From Bordetella sp. FB-8 (GTDB lineage: Bacteria; Pseudomonadota; Gammaproteobacteria; Burkholderiales; Burkholderiaceae_B), in assembly GCF_000382185.1 (NCBI RefSeq), contig NZ_KB907784.1, positions 4,014,618-4,078,617 of the forward strand: DNA of 64,000 nt, given 5' to 3'. This document shows positions 53,398-61,233 of this stretch, in pieces; the first letter of the stretch is position 1, and each line of letters begins with the position of its first letter. The notes under the pieces were generated by a model. It was not told the origin of the DNA. It saw only the letters and a program-made list of their open reading frames with translations, and did no database searches. Made by a program: the position numbers and the translations under genes.

Positions 53398-55112
53398 TGA
53401 TGCAGTCTCCTGTCGCGGCGCGGCGCATCCTCGAACGCAGACGCACAAGTGATCTGCCCGGCCGGCTGCCTGCGCCACTGCACATGGCAGACGCGCACCG
53501 GAATGTCCTGCGCGGCGCAATACTGCAACCAGCGGATCTGGTTATCCTGCAGCTTGTCCCCCGGCGCCTTGACCTCCACCAGTTCGTAGCGGCGCTCGGC
53601 CGGCCAGAAGCGCACCAGGTCCGGGAACCCCGTGCGATTGGCCTGCACATTGCGCAGCAGCCGCGCGAAGAGCCGCTTCAGGTGCTCGGCGGGAATGCAG
53701 TCCAGCGCCAGCGCCAGTAGCGGCTCGGTCAGCACGCCCCAGAACACGAAGGGAGATTGCAGGCCCTGCTTGTCGGCAAAGCACTGGCGGATCGCCTCGC
53801 GCCAGCTGCCGTCGTCGAGCCGCGCCAGGCAGGCATCGAACAGCGGTGCGCGGCGCGCGGCGAAGTCCGGCGCGCCCAGATCGGCCGGTCCGCCCTGGAA
53901 CGGGTGGAAGAAGGCGCCCGGCAGGGGCGCGAAGACAGCCTTCCAGCACAGCAGCCCGAACAGCGAGTTGATCAGTGCGTTCTCCACATAGAACACGGGC
54001 GCGGCTTCGCTGTGCCAGTGGTCGCGCAGCACGTACTCTACGGCCGAGGACTCGGCGGACGCATCCAGCTCCAGATCCATGCGCAGTTGCGCCACGGCGG
54101 GCGCCCGGCTCGCGCCGCGCGCGGCGGCGCCCAGCCCCAGGCCACGGCATAGGCGCGGCAGCATGCGCGCCACGCGCTGGGCTTCCTCGTCGCTTTCGGG
54201 ATCGGCCTGGGCGGCTTGGGCCAGGGCCATGGCATCAGCCAGGCGCTGCATGTGTTCGTACACCCGGATGCGCCGGTGGCGCGCGCCAGGATAGGTGCTT
54301 TGCGCGTAGGCCTGTTCGGCGCGTGCCCAGTCTTGCGCGCGTTCGCAGGCCTGGCCTATGCGCAGCAGCACCTTGGCGCGGCGCTGCTCCAGCCAGGGAT
54401 TGGCGCTTGTGCATCGGGCCGCGGACTGCAGCAGGACATCGATCTCTTGACCTTCATCGAGTGCGCGGCGGCAGGCGTGCAGGGCCAGGTAGCAGTCCAC
54501 ATCGGCGCGCGACCGGAAGGCGCGCGAGGTGGCCTCCAGGGGCACGGTTTCGTAGCGGAAAACGCCCAGATCGGCCAGCACGAACTCCGACCAGTCTTGG
54601 TGCAGGTTGCCGAAGAACATGAGCCGAAAGCGTTCGCACAGCTCGCCCACCATCACGCGCCAGGCGGCCCCGGGCGCCTGCGGATTCCAGGCGCCATAGG
54701 CCTGGGGCACCTGATGCAGAGGCTGCAGCGCCTGATGCATCAGGGCCTTGCGCTGGCCCGCATGGATCGGCGCGCCAGCAAACAGGCGCAGCAGTTCGGG
54801 CTTGGTGTGCAGCGCGAACAATTCTTGCAGATCCATGGGATGGCCGGCATCGAGCCAGCCCAGCGCGAGCAGCGGCGCAGCCGCGCCCGGGATATCCGCA
54901 ATTTCCCCGTAAGCGAGCTTGCCCGCGAGGAACCAGGGTCCGCGCCGCATCAGCAAGCGCACCATCAGCGCCTGCGAGGGCCGAGGCAATTGCGCGAACT
55001 GCGCAAGGAATGCCTGTTCGGACCCATGCAGCAGATCGCCGTAGCGTTCGGCGATCCAGTCCAGCGCACGCTGGAAATTGTGCAGGTAGTAGTAACGGTG
55101 GGAAGGCAGCAT
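53394..55112 (-). CDS. FAN1-type VRR-NUC structure-specific nuclease
   Basis: A 572-residue protein beginning MLPSHRYYYLHNFQRALDWI, the typical N-terminus of bacterial FAN1. A TPR-like helical middle is followed by a C-terminal VRR-NUC domain with catalytic residues in GFPDLVRFWPAERRYELVEV KAPG (Asp, Glu-Val-Lys). An ATG at 55136 would place the start 4 bp from the LexA box with no ribosome site, so I use 55112 (AGGGA upstream). FAN1 cuts flaps and unhooks interstrand crosslinks. Confidence 0.88.
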   Translation of the reverse strand: MLPSHRYYYLHNFQRALDWIAERYGDLLHGSEQAFLAQFAQLPRPSQALMVRLLMRRGPWFLAGKLAYGEIADIPGAAAPLLALGWLDAGHPMDLQELFALHTKPELLRLFAGAPIHAGQRKALMHQALQPLHQVPQAYGAWNPQAPGAAWRVMVGELCERFRLMFFGNLHQDWSEFVLADLGVFRYETVPLEATSRAFRSRADVDCYLALHACRRALDEGQEIDVLLQSAARCTSANPWLEQRRAKVLLRIGQACERAQDWARAEQAYAQSTYPGARHRRIRVYEHMQRLADAMALAQAAQADPESDEEAQRVARMLPRLCRGLGLGAAARGASRAPAVAQLRMDLELDASAESSAVEYVLRDHWHSEAAPVFYVENALINSLFGLLCWKAVFAPLPGAFFHPFQGGPADLGAPDFAARRAPLFDACLARLDDGSWREAIRQCFADKQGLQSPFVFWGVLTEPLLALALDCIPAEHLKRLFARLLRNVQANRTGFPDLVRFWPAERRYELVEVKAPGDKLQDNQIRWLQYCAAQDIPVRVCHVQWRRQPAGQITCASAFEDAPRRDRRLHQ

Positions 55113-55139
55113 CGTCCCTGGACAGCAAAGATCCATACA

Positions 55140-55155
55140 CTGGTTTTTTATACAG
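55140..55155. promoter_or_regulatory. LexA box and -10 element of the FAN1 operon
   Basis: CTG-N10-CAG with a TATAAA -10 (minus strand, 55147-55152) inside it. The first half-site is CTGG on the plus strand, one base off the ideal CTGT. It lies 28 bp upstream of the FAN1 start. Confidence 0.7.
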
Positions 55156-55225
55156 CCATGATAGCGAATCAGGCCCAGGACGGCCACATCATCGCGCCGC
55201 GCGGGAATGGATGACGGTGGATATA

Positions 55226-55245
55226 TACTGTATAAATAAACAGTA
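55226..55245. promoter_or_regulatory. LexA box and -10 element of the imuA operon
   Basis: TACTGTATAAATAAACAGTA, a full CTGT-N8-ACAG SOS box with TATAAA (55231-55236) inside it. It ends 5 bp before the imuA ATG, leaving no room for a Shine-Dalgarno site, so the message may be nearly leaderless. Confidence 0.85.
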
Positions 55246-55250
55246 TTGAT

Positions 55251-56027
55251 ATGAACACTGATCCCCTCCCCGCCAACCGCCTGCGCGCAGCGCCTGCCAT
55301 CGCCCTGCCCGGCATCTGGCGCGGCAGCGAACTCGGCCGCCAGTCGGCGGCGGTGGTGCCCACCGGCTGGCCGCGCCTGGATCGCGAACTGCCTGGCGGC
55401 GGCTGGCCCAGCCAGTCACTCACCGAAGTGCTGGTATCCCAACCCGCGGCCATCGAATGGCGCCTGCTCAGTCCTGCGCTGCGCCAGGTCGTCGCGCGCG
55501 GCGGGCATATCGCCGCCGTCGCGCCACCGCACCCGCCCTATCTGCCCGGCCTGCGGCAGGCGGGCCTGGACGAACGCCGCTTCGTATGGATCGAGGCGCA
55601 GACGCCAGCCGAGCGCCTGTGGACGACCGAGCAGTTGATCAAGGCCCGCGCCTGCGGCGCCGTCATCGCCTGGCTGCCGCAGGCGCGGCCCGAGCAGATT
55701 CGGCGCCTGCAGGTCTGCGCGCAATCTTTCGAGGGCCTGGTGTTCCTGTGCCGCCCCGAAGCGGCCCGGCGTGATTCCTCCGCCGCGCCGCTGCGCGTGC
55801 ATGCCGGCTTCGGCCTGGACTGGGAATTGCGGCTGCATATCCTCAAGCGCCGCGGCCCCATGATGGACGGGATGATCGCGCTCGCGTCGATGCCGGATGG
55901 CCTGGCCCGCGTCATCACGCCCCAGTTGCTGCGCCCCAGCCGGCTTTTTTCTCGCGAGGTGCCCGCCGATGCTGTGGGTGGCCCTGTCACTGCCCTGCGC
56001 GCCCGACGAGACGCCGCCATCCAGTGA
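55251..56027 (+). CDS. imuA: ImuA, translesion-synthesis accessory protein
   Basis: A 258-residue RecA-like protein with the ImuA pattern: GIWRGSELGRQSAAVVPTGW, LDRELPGGGWPSQSLTEVLV and LRLHILKRRGPMMDG. A complete Walker A is not seen, as in many ImuA proteins. It works with ImuB and DnaE2 in SOS-induced mutagenesis. The gene has no visible ribosome site. Confidence 0.92.
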   Translation: MNTDPLPANRLRAAPAIALPGIWRGSELGRQSAAVVPTGWPRLDRELPGGGWPSQSLTEVLVSQPAAIEWRLLSPALRQVVARGGHIAAVAPPHPPYLPGLRQAGLDERRFVWIEAQTPAERLWTTEQLIKARACGAVIAWLPQARPEQIRRLQVCAQSFEGLVFLCRPEAARRDSSAAPLRVHAGFGLDWELRLHILKRRGPMMDGMIALASMPDGLARVITPQLLRPSRLFSREVPADAVGGPVTALRARRDAAIQ

Positions 56028-57276
56028 TGCGCTTCATGCACTGGCGACCTGGGCCCTGCAATTTACTCCCTGCGTCGCCATTGTCGATGAAGCCGTCGTC
56101 CTGGAAGTGGAGGCCAGCACGCGCCTGTTCGGCGGCCGCAGGGCGCTGCACGACCGCATCGCGGGCCAGATCCTCGATCTGGGGGTGGACGGCATCGCCT
56201 GGGCGCCCAACAGTCTGGCCGCGCTGGCCTGCGTGCGCACCAAAGTGCTCAATGGCGTACGGCAGCCGCTGCCGGAACTGCTGGACGCTTTGCCGATGCA
56301 GGTGCTGTCGGCCGTGGCGCCCCACCACCTCACCCTGGCCCAGCTGGGCTGCCGCACGCTGGGCGATGTGCGGCGCCTGCCGCGCGGCGGCATCAGCCGG
56401 CGCTTCGGCAAGGACCTGCTGGACGCGCTCGACCAGGCATACGGCCTGCGGCCCGAAGCGCATCGCTGGATCGCGCTGCCCGAAACCTTCCATGCACGGC
56501 TGGAGCTGATGGCACGCGTAGAGACTGCGCCCGCCATGCTGTCCGGCGCACGCCGCCTGCTGGTGCAGTTGTGCGGCTGGCTGGCCGCAAGGCATGCCGG
56601 CACCACCGCGTTCACGCTGCGCTGGACGCACGATACCGTGCGCCCGCGCGACACCTGCGATGGCGGCGAGCTGACAATCCGCACCGCGCAGCCGATGCGC
56701 GAGGCCGGGCATCTGTACCAACTGCTGGACGAGCATCTGGCCCACATCGCGCTGCAGGCGCCAGTAAGCGATCTGGCGCTGGAAGTGACGGACGTGTTGC
56801 CGCTGCAGGAGCGCAGTGCCTCGCTGCTGCCCGAGGCGAGAAGCGAAAGCGAGTCGCTGACCCGTGTGCTGGAGCGCATCGCCGCGCGCCTGGGGCCGCA
56901 GCGCGTGCGGCAGCCCGTGCTGCGCGAGGACCATCGCCTCGAATGGATGCAGCACTGGCAACCAGCGCCACAGCCCCCGTCCAGGCAGCCCCTTGCGCCG
57001 TACGAACTGCCGCAGCCGACCTTCGTCCTGCCCGAGCCGCAGCGGCTGGCGATGCGCGGGCACCGGCCGCTGTACCAGGGGCCGCTGATGCTGCTCACCG
57101 GCCCCCATCGCATCGAAGGAGGCTGGTGGCACCGCACCGAAGACGATGCATCCACGCACCATGTCGAGCGCGACTACTGGGTGGCGCTGAGCGAACGCGC
57201 GGGCGTGCTGTGGGTATTCCAGCAGCGCTTGGCCGGCGACGATGCCGCCTGGTATCTGCATGGATGGTTTGCATGA
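55969..57276 (+). CDS. imuB: ImuB, inactive Y-family polymerase scaffold
   Basis: A 435-residue Y-family polymerase-like protein starting MLWVALSLPC, overlapping imuA by 59 bp. The fingers/thumb part (LAQLGCRTLGDVRRLPRGGI SRRFG) and little-finger domain are kept. The palm lacks the catalytic acidic set, as expected of ImuB, which bridges DnaE2 to the beta clamp. A Gln/Pro-rich segment precedes the C-terminal domain. Confidence 0.92.
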   Translation: MLWVALSLPCAPDETPPSSDALHALATWALQFTPCVAIVDEAVVLEVEASTRLFGGRRALHDRIAGQILDLGVDGIAWAPNSLAALACVRTKVLNGVRQPLPELLDALPMQVLSAVAPHHLTLAQLGCRTLGDVRRLPRGGISRRFGKDLLDALDQAYGLRPEAHRWIALPETFHARLELMARVETAPAMLSGARRLLVQLCGWLAARHAGTTAFTLRWTHDTVRPRDTCDGGELTIRTAQPMREAGHLYQLLDEHLAHIALQAPVSDLALEVTDVLPLQERSASLLPEARSESESLTRVLERIAARLGPQRVRQPVLREDHRLEWMQHWQPAPQPPSRQPLAPYELPQPTFVLPEPQRLAMRGHRPLYQGPLMLLTGPHRIEGGWWHRTEDDASTHHVERDYWVALSERAGVLWVFQQRLAGDDAAWYLHGWFA

Positions 57277-60200
57277 ACGCGCCAACCCCCTCCCCCATCC
57301 CGGACTACGCCGAACTGCGGTGCCTGAGCAATTTCTCGTTCCTGCGCGGCGCGAGCCACCCGGAGGAACTCGTCGAACGCGCCTACAAGCTCGGCTACAG
57401 GGCGCTGGCCATCACCGACGAGTGCTCGATGGCCGGCGTCGTGCGGGCACACGTCGCGGCCAAGGAACACGGCCTGACGCTGCTGATCGGCAGCCAGTTC
57501 GAGGTCCAGGCCGAGGAGCCACTGGCGCCTTTCACGCTGGTCGCGATTGCCTGCAACGGCAATGGATACGGCAACCTCTGCCAATTCATCACCGGGCTGC
57601 GGCGCGCGTCCAGCACCAAGGGCAGCTACCGGCTGCACGCCGCCGACATCGATCCGCAAGCGCTGGCCGACTGCGTGCTGCTGGCCGCGCCGCAACGCGG
57701 CGCCACACCGGAGCAGTTGCTGGCCGTCGCGCGCTGGATGCTCAATCGTTTCATGGGACGCTGCTGGCTGGCGGTGGAACTGCTGCACCAGCTCGACGAC
57801 AAGATGTGGCTGCATCGCCTGCGCCAGGTCAACGCGCTCACGGCCATTCCGCTGGCCGCCAGCGGCGATGTGCACATGCACGTGCGCTCACGCAAGCCCC
57901 TGCAGGACGTGCTCACGGCGACGCGCCTGGGCAAGCCTCTCGCACAGTGCGGGCACGGCCTGCAGCCGAACGCGGAGCGGCATCTGCGCTCGCGCCTGCG
58001 CCTGGCCCAGGTGTATCCGCCCGACCTGCTGGAGCAGACGCTGCAGGTGGCGGCGCGCTGCGCTTTCAACCTGGACGCGCTGCGCTACCAGTACCCCGAA
58101 GAAGTCGTGCCGGCCGGCGAGACTGCGGCGGGCTACCTGCGCCGCATCACCTACGAAGGCGCCGCAGGGCGCTGGCCCGACGGCATCCCGGCCAAGGTGC
58201 GGGACCAGATCGAGCACGAACTGGCGCTGATCGCGGAGTTGCACTACGAACCGTATTTCCTCACCGTCGCGGATATCGTGGCCTTTGCGCGTTCGCGCCA
58301 CATTCTTTGCCAAGGGCGCGGCAGCGCGGCCAATTCGGTGGTCTGCTATTGCACCGGCGTCACCGAAGTGGATCCGGCGCGGATGTCGGTGCTGTTCGAG
58401 CGCTTCATCTCCCGGGAAAGAAACGAGCCGCCCGACATCGACGTGGACTTCGAGCACGAGCGGCGCGAGGAGGTCATCCAGTACCTGTACCGCAAGTACG
58501 GACGCGAACGCGCGGCGCTGACGGCCACAGTGGTCCGCTACCAGCCCAAGAGCGCGATCCGGGATGTGGGCAAGGCGCTGGGCTTGGACCTGGACACGCT
58601 CGATGCCCTGGCCAAGGGCCATCGCTGGTGGGATGGCGAGGCCGTCGATGCCGGACTGCTGGCCGCGGTGGGCCTGGCACCCGAGTCGCTGCAGGTGCGC
58701 CAGCTGATGGCGCTGACCGGCCAGTTGATGGGCTTTCCGCGCCACCTGAGCCAGCATGTAGGCGGTTTCGTGCTCACGCGCGGGCTGCTGTCGCGCATGG
58801 TGCCGATCGAAAACGCAGCCATGCAGGATCGCACCGTCATCGAATGGGACAAGGACGACCTGGACGCCATGGGCCTGCTCAAGGTGGACGTGCTGGCGCT
58901 GGGCATGCTGACCGCGCTGGGCAAGGCGCTGGCATTCATCGGCGAGCGCAAGGGCCGGGCATTCCGGATGCAGGACATTCCCCCGGAAGACGGCCAGACC
59001 TACGACATGGTTTGCAAGGCCGATACCATCGGCGTCTTCCAAATCGAGAGCCGCGCGCAGATGAGCATGCTGCCGCGGCTCAGGCCGCGATGCTTCTACG
59101 ACCTGGTGATCGAGGTGGCGATCGTGCGGCCCGGGCCGATCCAGGGCGGCATGGTTCACCCATACTTGAGCCGGCGCCAGGGCAAGGAGTCCGTGAGCTA
59201 CCCCGGCCCGGCGCTGCGCGAAGCGCTGGGCCGCACGCTGGGCGTGCCCATTTTCCAGGAGCAGGTCATGCAGGTGGCGGTGCTGGCGGCGGGATTCACG
59301 CCCGGCGAGGCCGACCAGTTGCGCCGCGCGATGGCGGCCTGGAAGCGCAAGGGCGGATTGGAAAAATACCGCGCCAAACTCGTGGAGGGCATGATCGAGC
59401 GCGGCTACGAGGCCGCGTTCGCGCAATCCATCTTCGAGCAGATCAAGGGCTTCAGCGACTACGGCTTTCCGGAAAGCCACGCAGCCTCGTTCGCGCTGCT
59501 CGTGTACGCCTCCTGCTGGATCAAGCGGCATCATCCGGCCGAATTCCTGGCCGCGATGCTCAACAGCCAGCCGCTGGGTTTCTACACGCCCAGCCAGCTG
59601 GTGCAGGATGCCCGGCGCCATGGCGTCCAGGTACTGTCCGTCGATGTACAGACCAGCCACTGGGATTGCACCCTCGAAGGGCTGCCCCGTTCTCCGGCGG
59701 TGCGGCTGGGCTTGCGGATGGTGTCGGGCCTGCAGCCTTCGGTGGCCGAGCGCATTGCGGCGGCGCGAGAACGGATGCCCTTGGTCGATATCGACGATCT
59801 GGCGCGGCGCGCGGCGCTGGACGAAACACACATGCGGCGACTGGCGGGCGCCGATGCACTGGCCGGCCTGGCCGGCCACCGGCGCCAGCAGGTCTGGGAA
59901 GCCTGCGCGCTGAAGAAAGCGCCCGAACTGCTGCGCAATGCGCCGATCGAGGAAGCGTTTCTCGAACTGCCCCCTGCCCCCGAAGGCGAAGAAATCGTCT
60001 TCGACTATGCAAGCATGGGACTCACGCTGCGCAGCCATCCTCTGGCATTGCTGCGTCCGCTGCTGCATAAAAGGCGCCTGCAGAACGCGCAGGAATTGCG
60101 CGGCCTGCCCGACGGGCGTTGGGTCCGATGCTGCGGCATCGTCACGGGACGCCAGCGGCCGGGCACCGCCAAAGGGGTGATCTTCGTGTCGCTGGAAGAC

Positions 60201-60407
60201 GAGACGGGCTCGATTCAGGTGGTGGTGTGGAACAAGGTGGGCGAACGCCAGCGCGATGCGCTGCTGCGCTCAAAACTGCTGGCGGTATATGGCCGTTGGC
60301 AACGCGCAGGCGATGTCTGCAATGTGGTGGCCGGCCGGCTGCAAGACCTCACGCCGCTGCTGGGGCGACTGACGCAGGTAACGGGCGCGAGCCGGGATTT
60401 TCGCTGA
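57273..60407 (+). CDS. dnaE2: error-prone DNA polymerase DnaE2
   Basis: A 1044-residue C-family polymerase. It has an N-terminal PHP domain (LRCLSNFSFLRGASHPEELV), catalytic aspartates in PPDIDVDFEHERREEV and SDYGFPESHAASFALLVYAS near residue 735. The C-terminal OB fold is at FVSLEDETGSIQVVVWNKVG. ATGA overlap with imuB shows coupling. It copies past lesions during SOS and causes damage-induced mutation. Confidence 0.96.
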   Translation: MNAPTPSPIPDYAELRCLSNFSFLRGASHPEELVERAYKLGYRALAITDECSMAGVVRAHVAAKEHGLTLLIGSQFEVQAEEPLAPFTLVAIACNGNGYGNLCQFITGLRRASSTKGSYRLHAADIDPQALADCVLLAAPQRGATPEQLLAVARWMLNRFMGRCWLAVELLHQLDDKMWLHRLRQVNALTAIPLAASGDVHMHVRSRKPLQDVLTATRLGKPLAQCGHGLQPNAERHLRSRLRLAQVYPPDLLEQTLQVAARCAFNLDALRYQYPEEVVPAGETAAGYLRRITYEGAAGRWPDGIPAKVRDQIEHELALIAELHYEPYFLTVADIVAFARSRHILCQGRGSAANSVVCYCTGVTEVDPARMSVLFERFISRERNEPPDIDVDFEHERREEVIQYLYRKYGRERAALTATVVRYQPKSAIRDVGKALGLDLDTLDALAKGHRWWDGEAVDAGLLAAVGLAPESLQVRQLMALTGQLMGFPRHLSQHVGGFVLTRGLLSRMVPIENAAMQDRTVIEWDKDDLDAMGLLKVDVLALGMLTALGKALAFIGERKGRAFRMQDIPPEDGQTYDMVCKADTIGVFQIESRAQMSMLPRLRPRCFYDLVIEVAIVRPGPIQGGMVHPYLSRRQGKESVSYPGPALREALGRTLGVPIFQEQVMQVAVLAAGFTPGEADQLRRAMAAWKRKGGLEKYRAKLVEGMIERGYEAAFAQSIFEQIKGFSDYGFPESHAASFALLVYASCWIKRHHPAEFLAAMLNSQPLGFYTPSQLVQDARRHGVQVLSVDVQTSHWDCTLEGLPRSPAVRLGLRMVSGLQPSVAERIAAARERMPLVDIDDLARRAALDETHMRRLAGADALAGLAGHRRQQVWEACALKKAPELLRNAPIEEAFLELPPAPEGEEIVFDYASMGLTLRSHPLALLRPLLHKRRLQNAQELRGLPDGRWVRCCGIVTGRQRPGTAKGVIFVSLEDETGSIQVVVWNKVGERQRDALLRSKLLAVYGRWQRAGDVCNVVAGRLQDLTPLLGRLTQVTGASRDFR

Positions 60408-60599
60408 GCATCCGATGCCCTGTGCCGCGCCGCCGGGGGCCGATCGGCCCCCGGCGGATGCGACCAACCGGCCCAGTCGTCCCCTTACAATACGCATCTC
60501 ATTTACTGGGCGTACTCGCGACACCTTCGCGCCCCCTCAGGCGCAAAGCCATGCCATGTCGTTCGATCTGGCCAAAATTGCGGAACGGAGCATCGTCAA

Positions 60600-61130
60600 A
60601 TGCATCAAAGAAACGCCGTGGAAAAAATATTGGAGCAATTGCTCTTCAAATCGCGCTGGCTGCTGGCGCCGTTCTATGTCGGCCTCGCACTGTCATTGCT
60701 GATGCTGCTCGTCGCGTTCGTCGGCGACATCATTCACATCGTGCCGAGCCTTTGGTCTGCCAGGCCGGAGGAAATCATCCTGGCGGTACTGACACTCATC
60801 GATCTTTCGCTTGCCGGCAACCTCGTTGTGATCGTCATGTTTGCAGGGTACGAAAATTTCGTCTCGAAAATCGATACGGGCGAAAACGAGGACCGGCCAA
60901 GCTGGATGGGTTCGGTCGATTTCTCCGGACTGAAGATGAAATTGATCGGCTCGATCGTCGCAATCTCCGCGATCTCGCTGCTGCGCGCGTTCATGCGACT
61001 TACGGAGCCCGGCGTTGCCATGGACGAAGCGCGCATCCGCTGGCTTGTCATCCTGCACCTGACGTTTGTGGTATCGGGGCTTTTGTTCGCGCTGATGGAC
61101 CGGTTCGCGGGACAAACGGAAAAACACTGA
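60600..61130 (+). CDS. UPF0114 (YqhA) membrane protein
   Basis: A 176-residue protein with four membrane helices and the family start EKILEQLLFKSRWLLAPFYV. VVIVMFAGYENFVSKIDTGE and a central conserved MKLIGSIVAISAISLLRAFM follow. The role of the YqhA group is unknown. GGAG lies 12 bp before the ATG; a GTG at 60618 is an alternative. Confidence 0.9.
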   Translation: MHQRNAVEKILEQLLFKSRWLLAPFYVGLALSLLMLLVAFVGDIIHIVPSLWSARPEEIILAVLTLIDLSLAGNLVVIVMFAGYENFVSKIDTGENEDRPSWMGSVDFSGLKMKLIGSIVAISAISLLRAFMRLTEPGVAMDEARIRWLVILHLTFVVSGLLFALMDRFAGQTEKH

Positions 61131-61233
61131 GCACCTCGTCCTCTTTCACAAAGCGGCCGCCATCCGGGATGCGTGCCAGGCGGTTGGCGCCTGCGTCTGG
61201 ATAAAAAACAGAGATCGTGGACAACAGTCTTAT

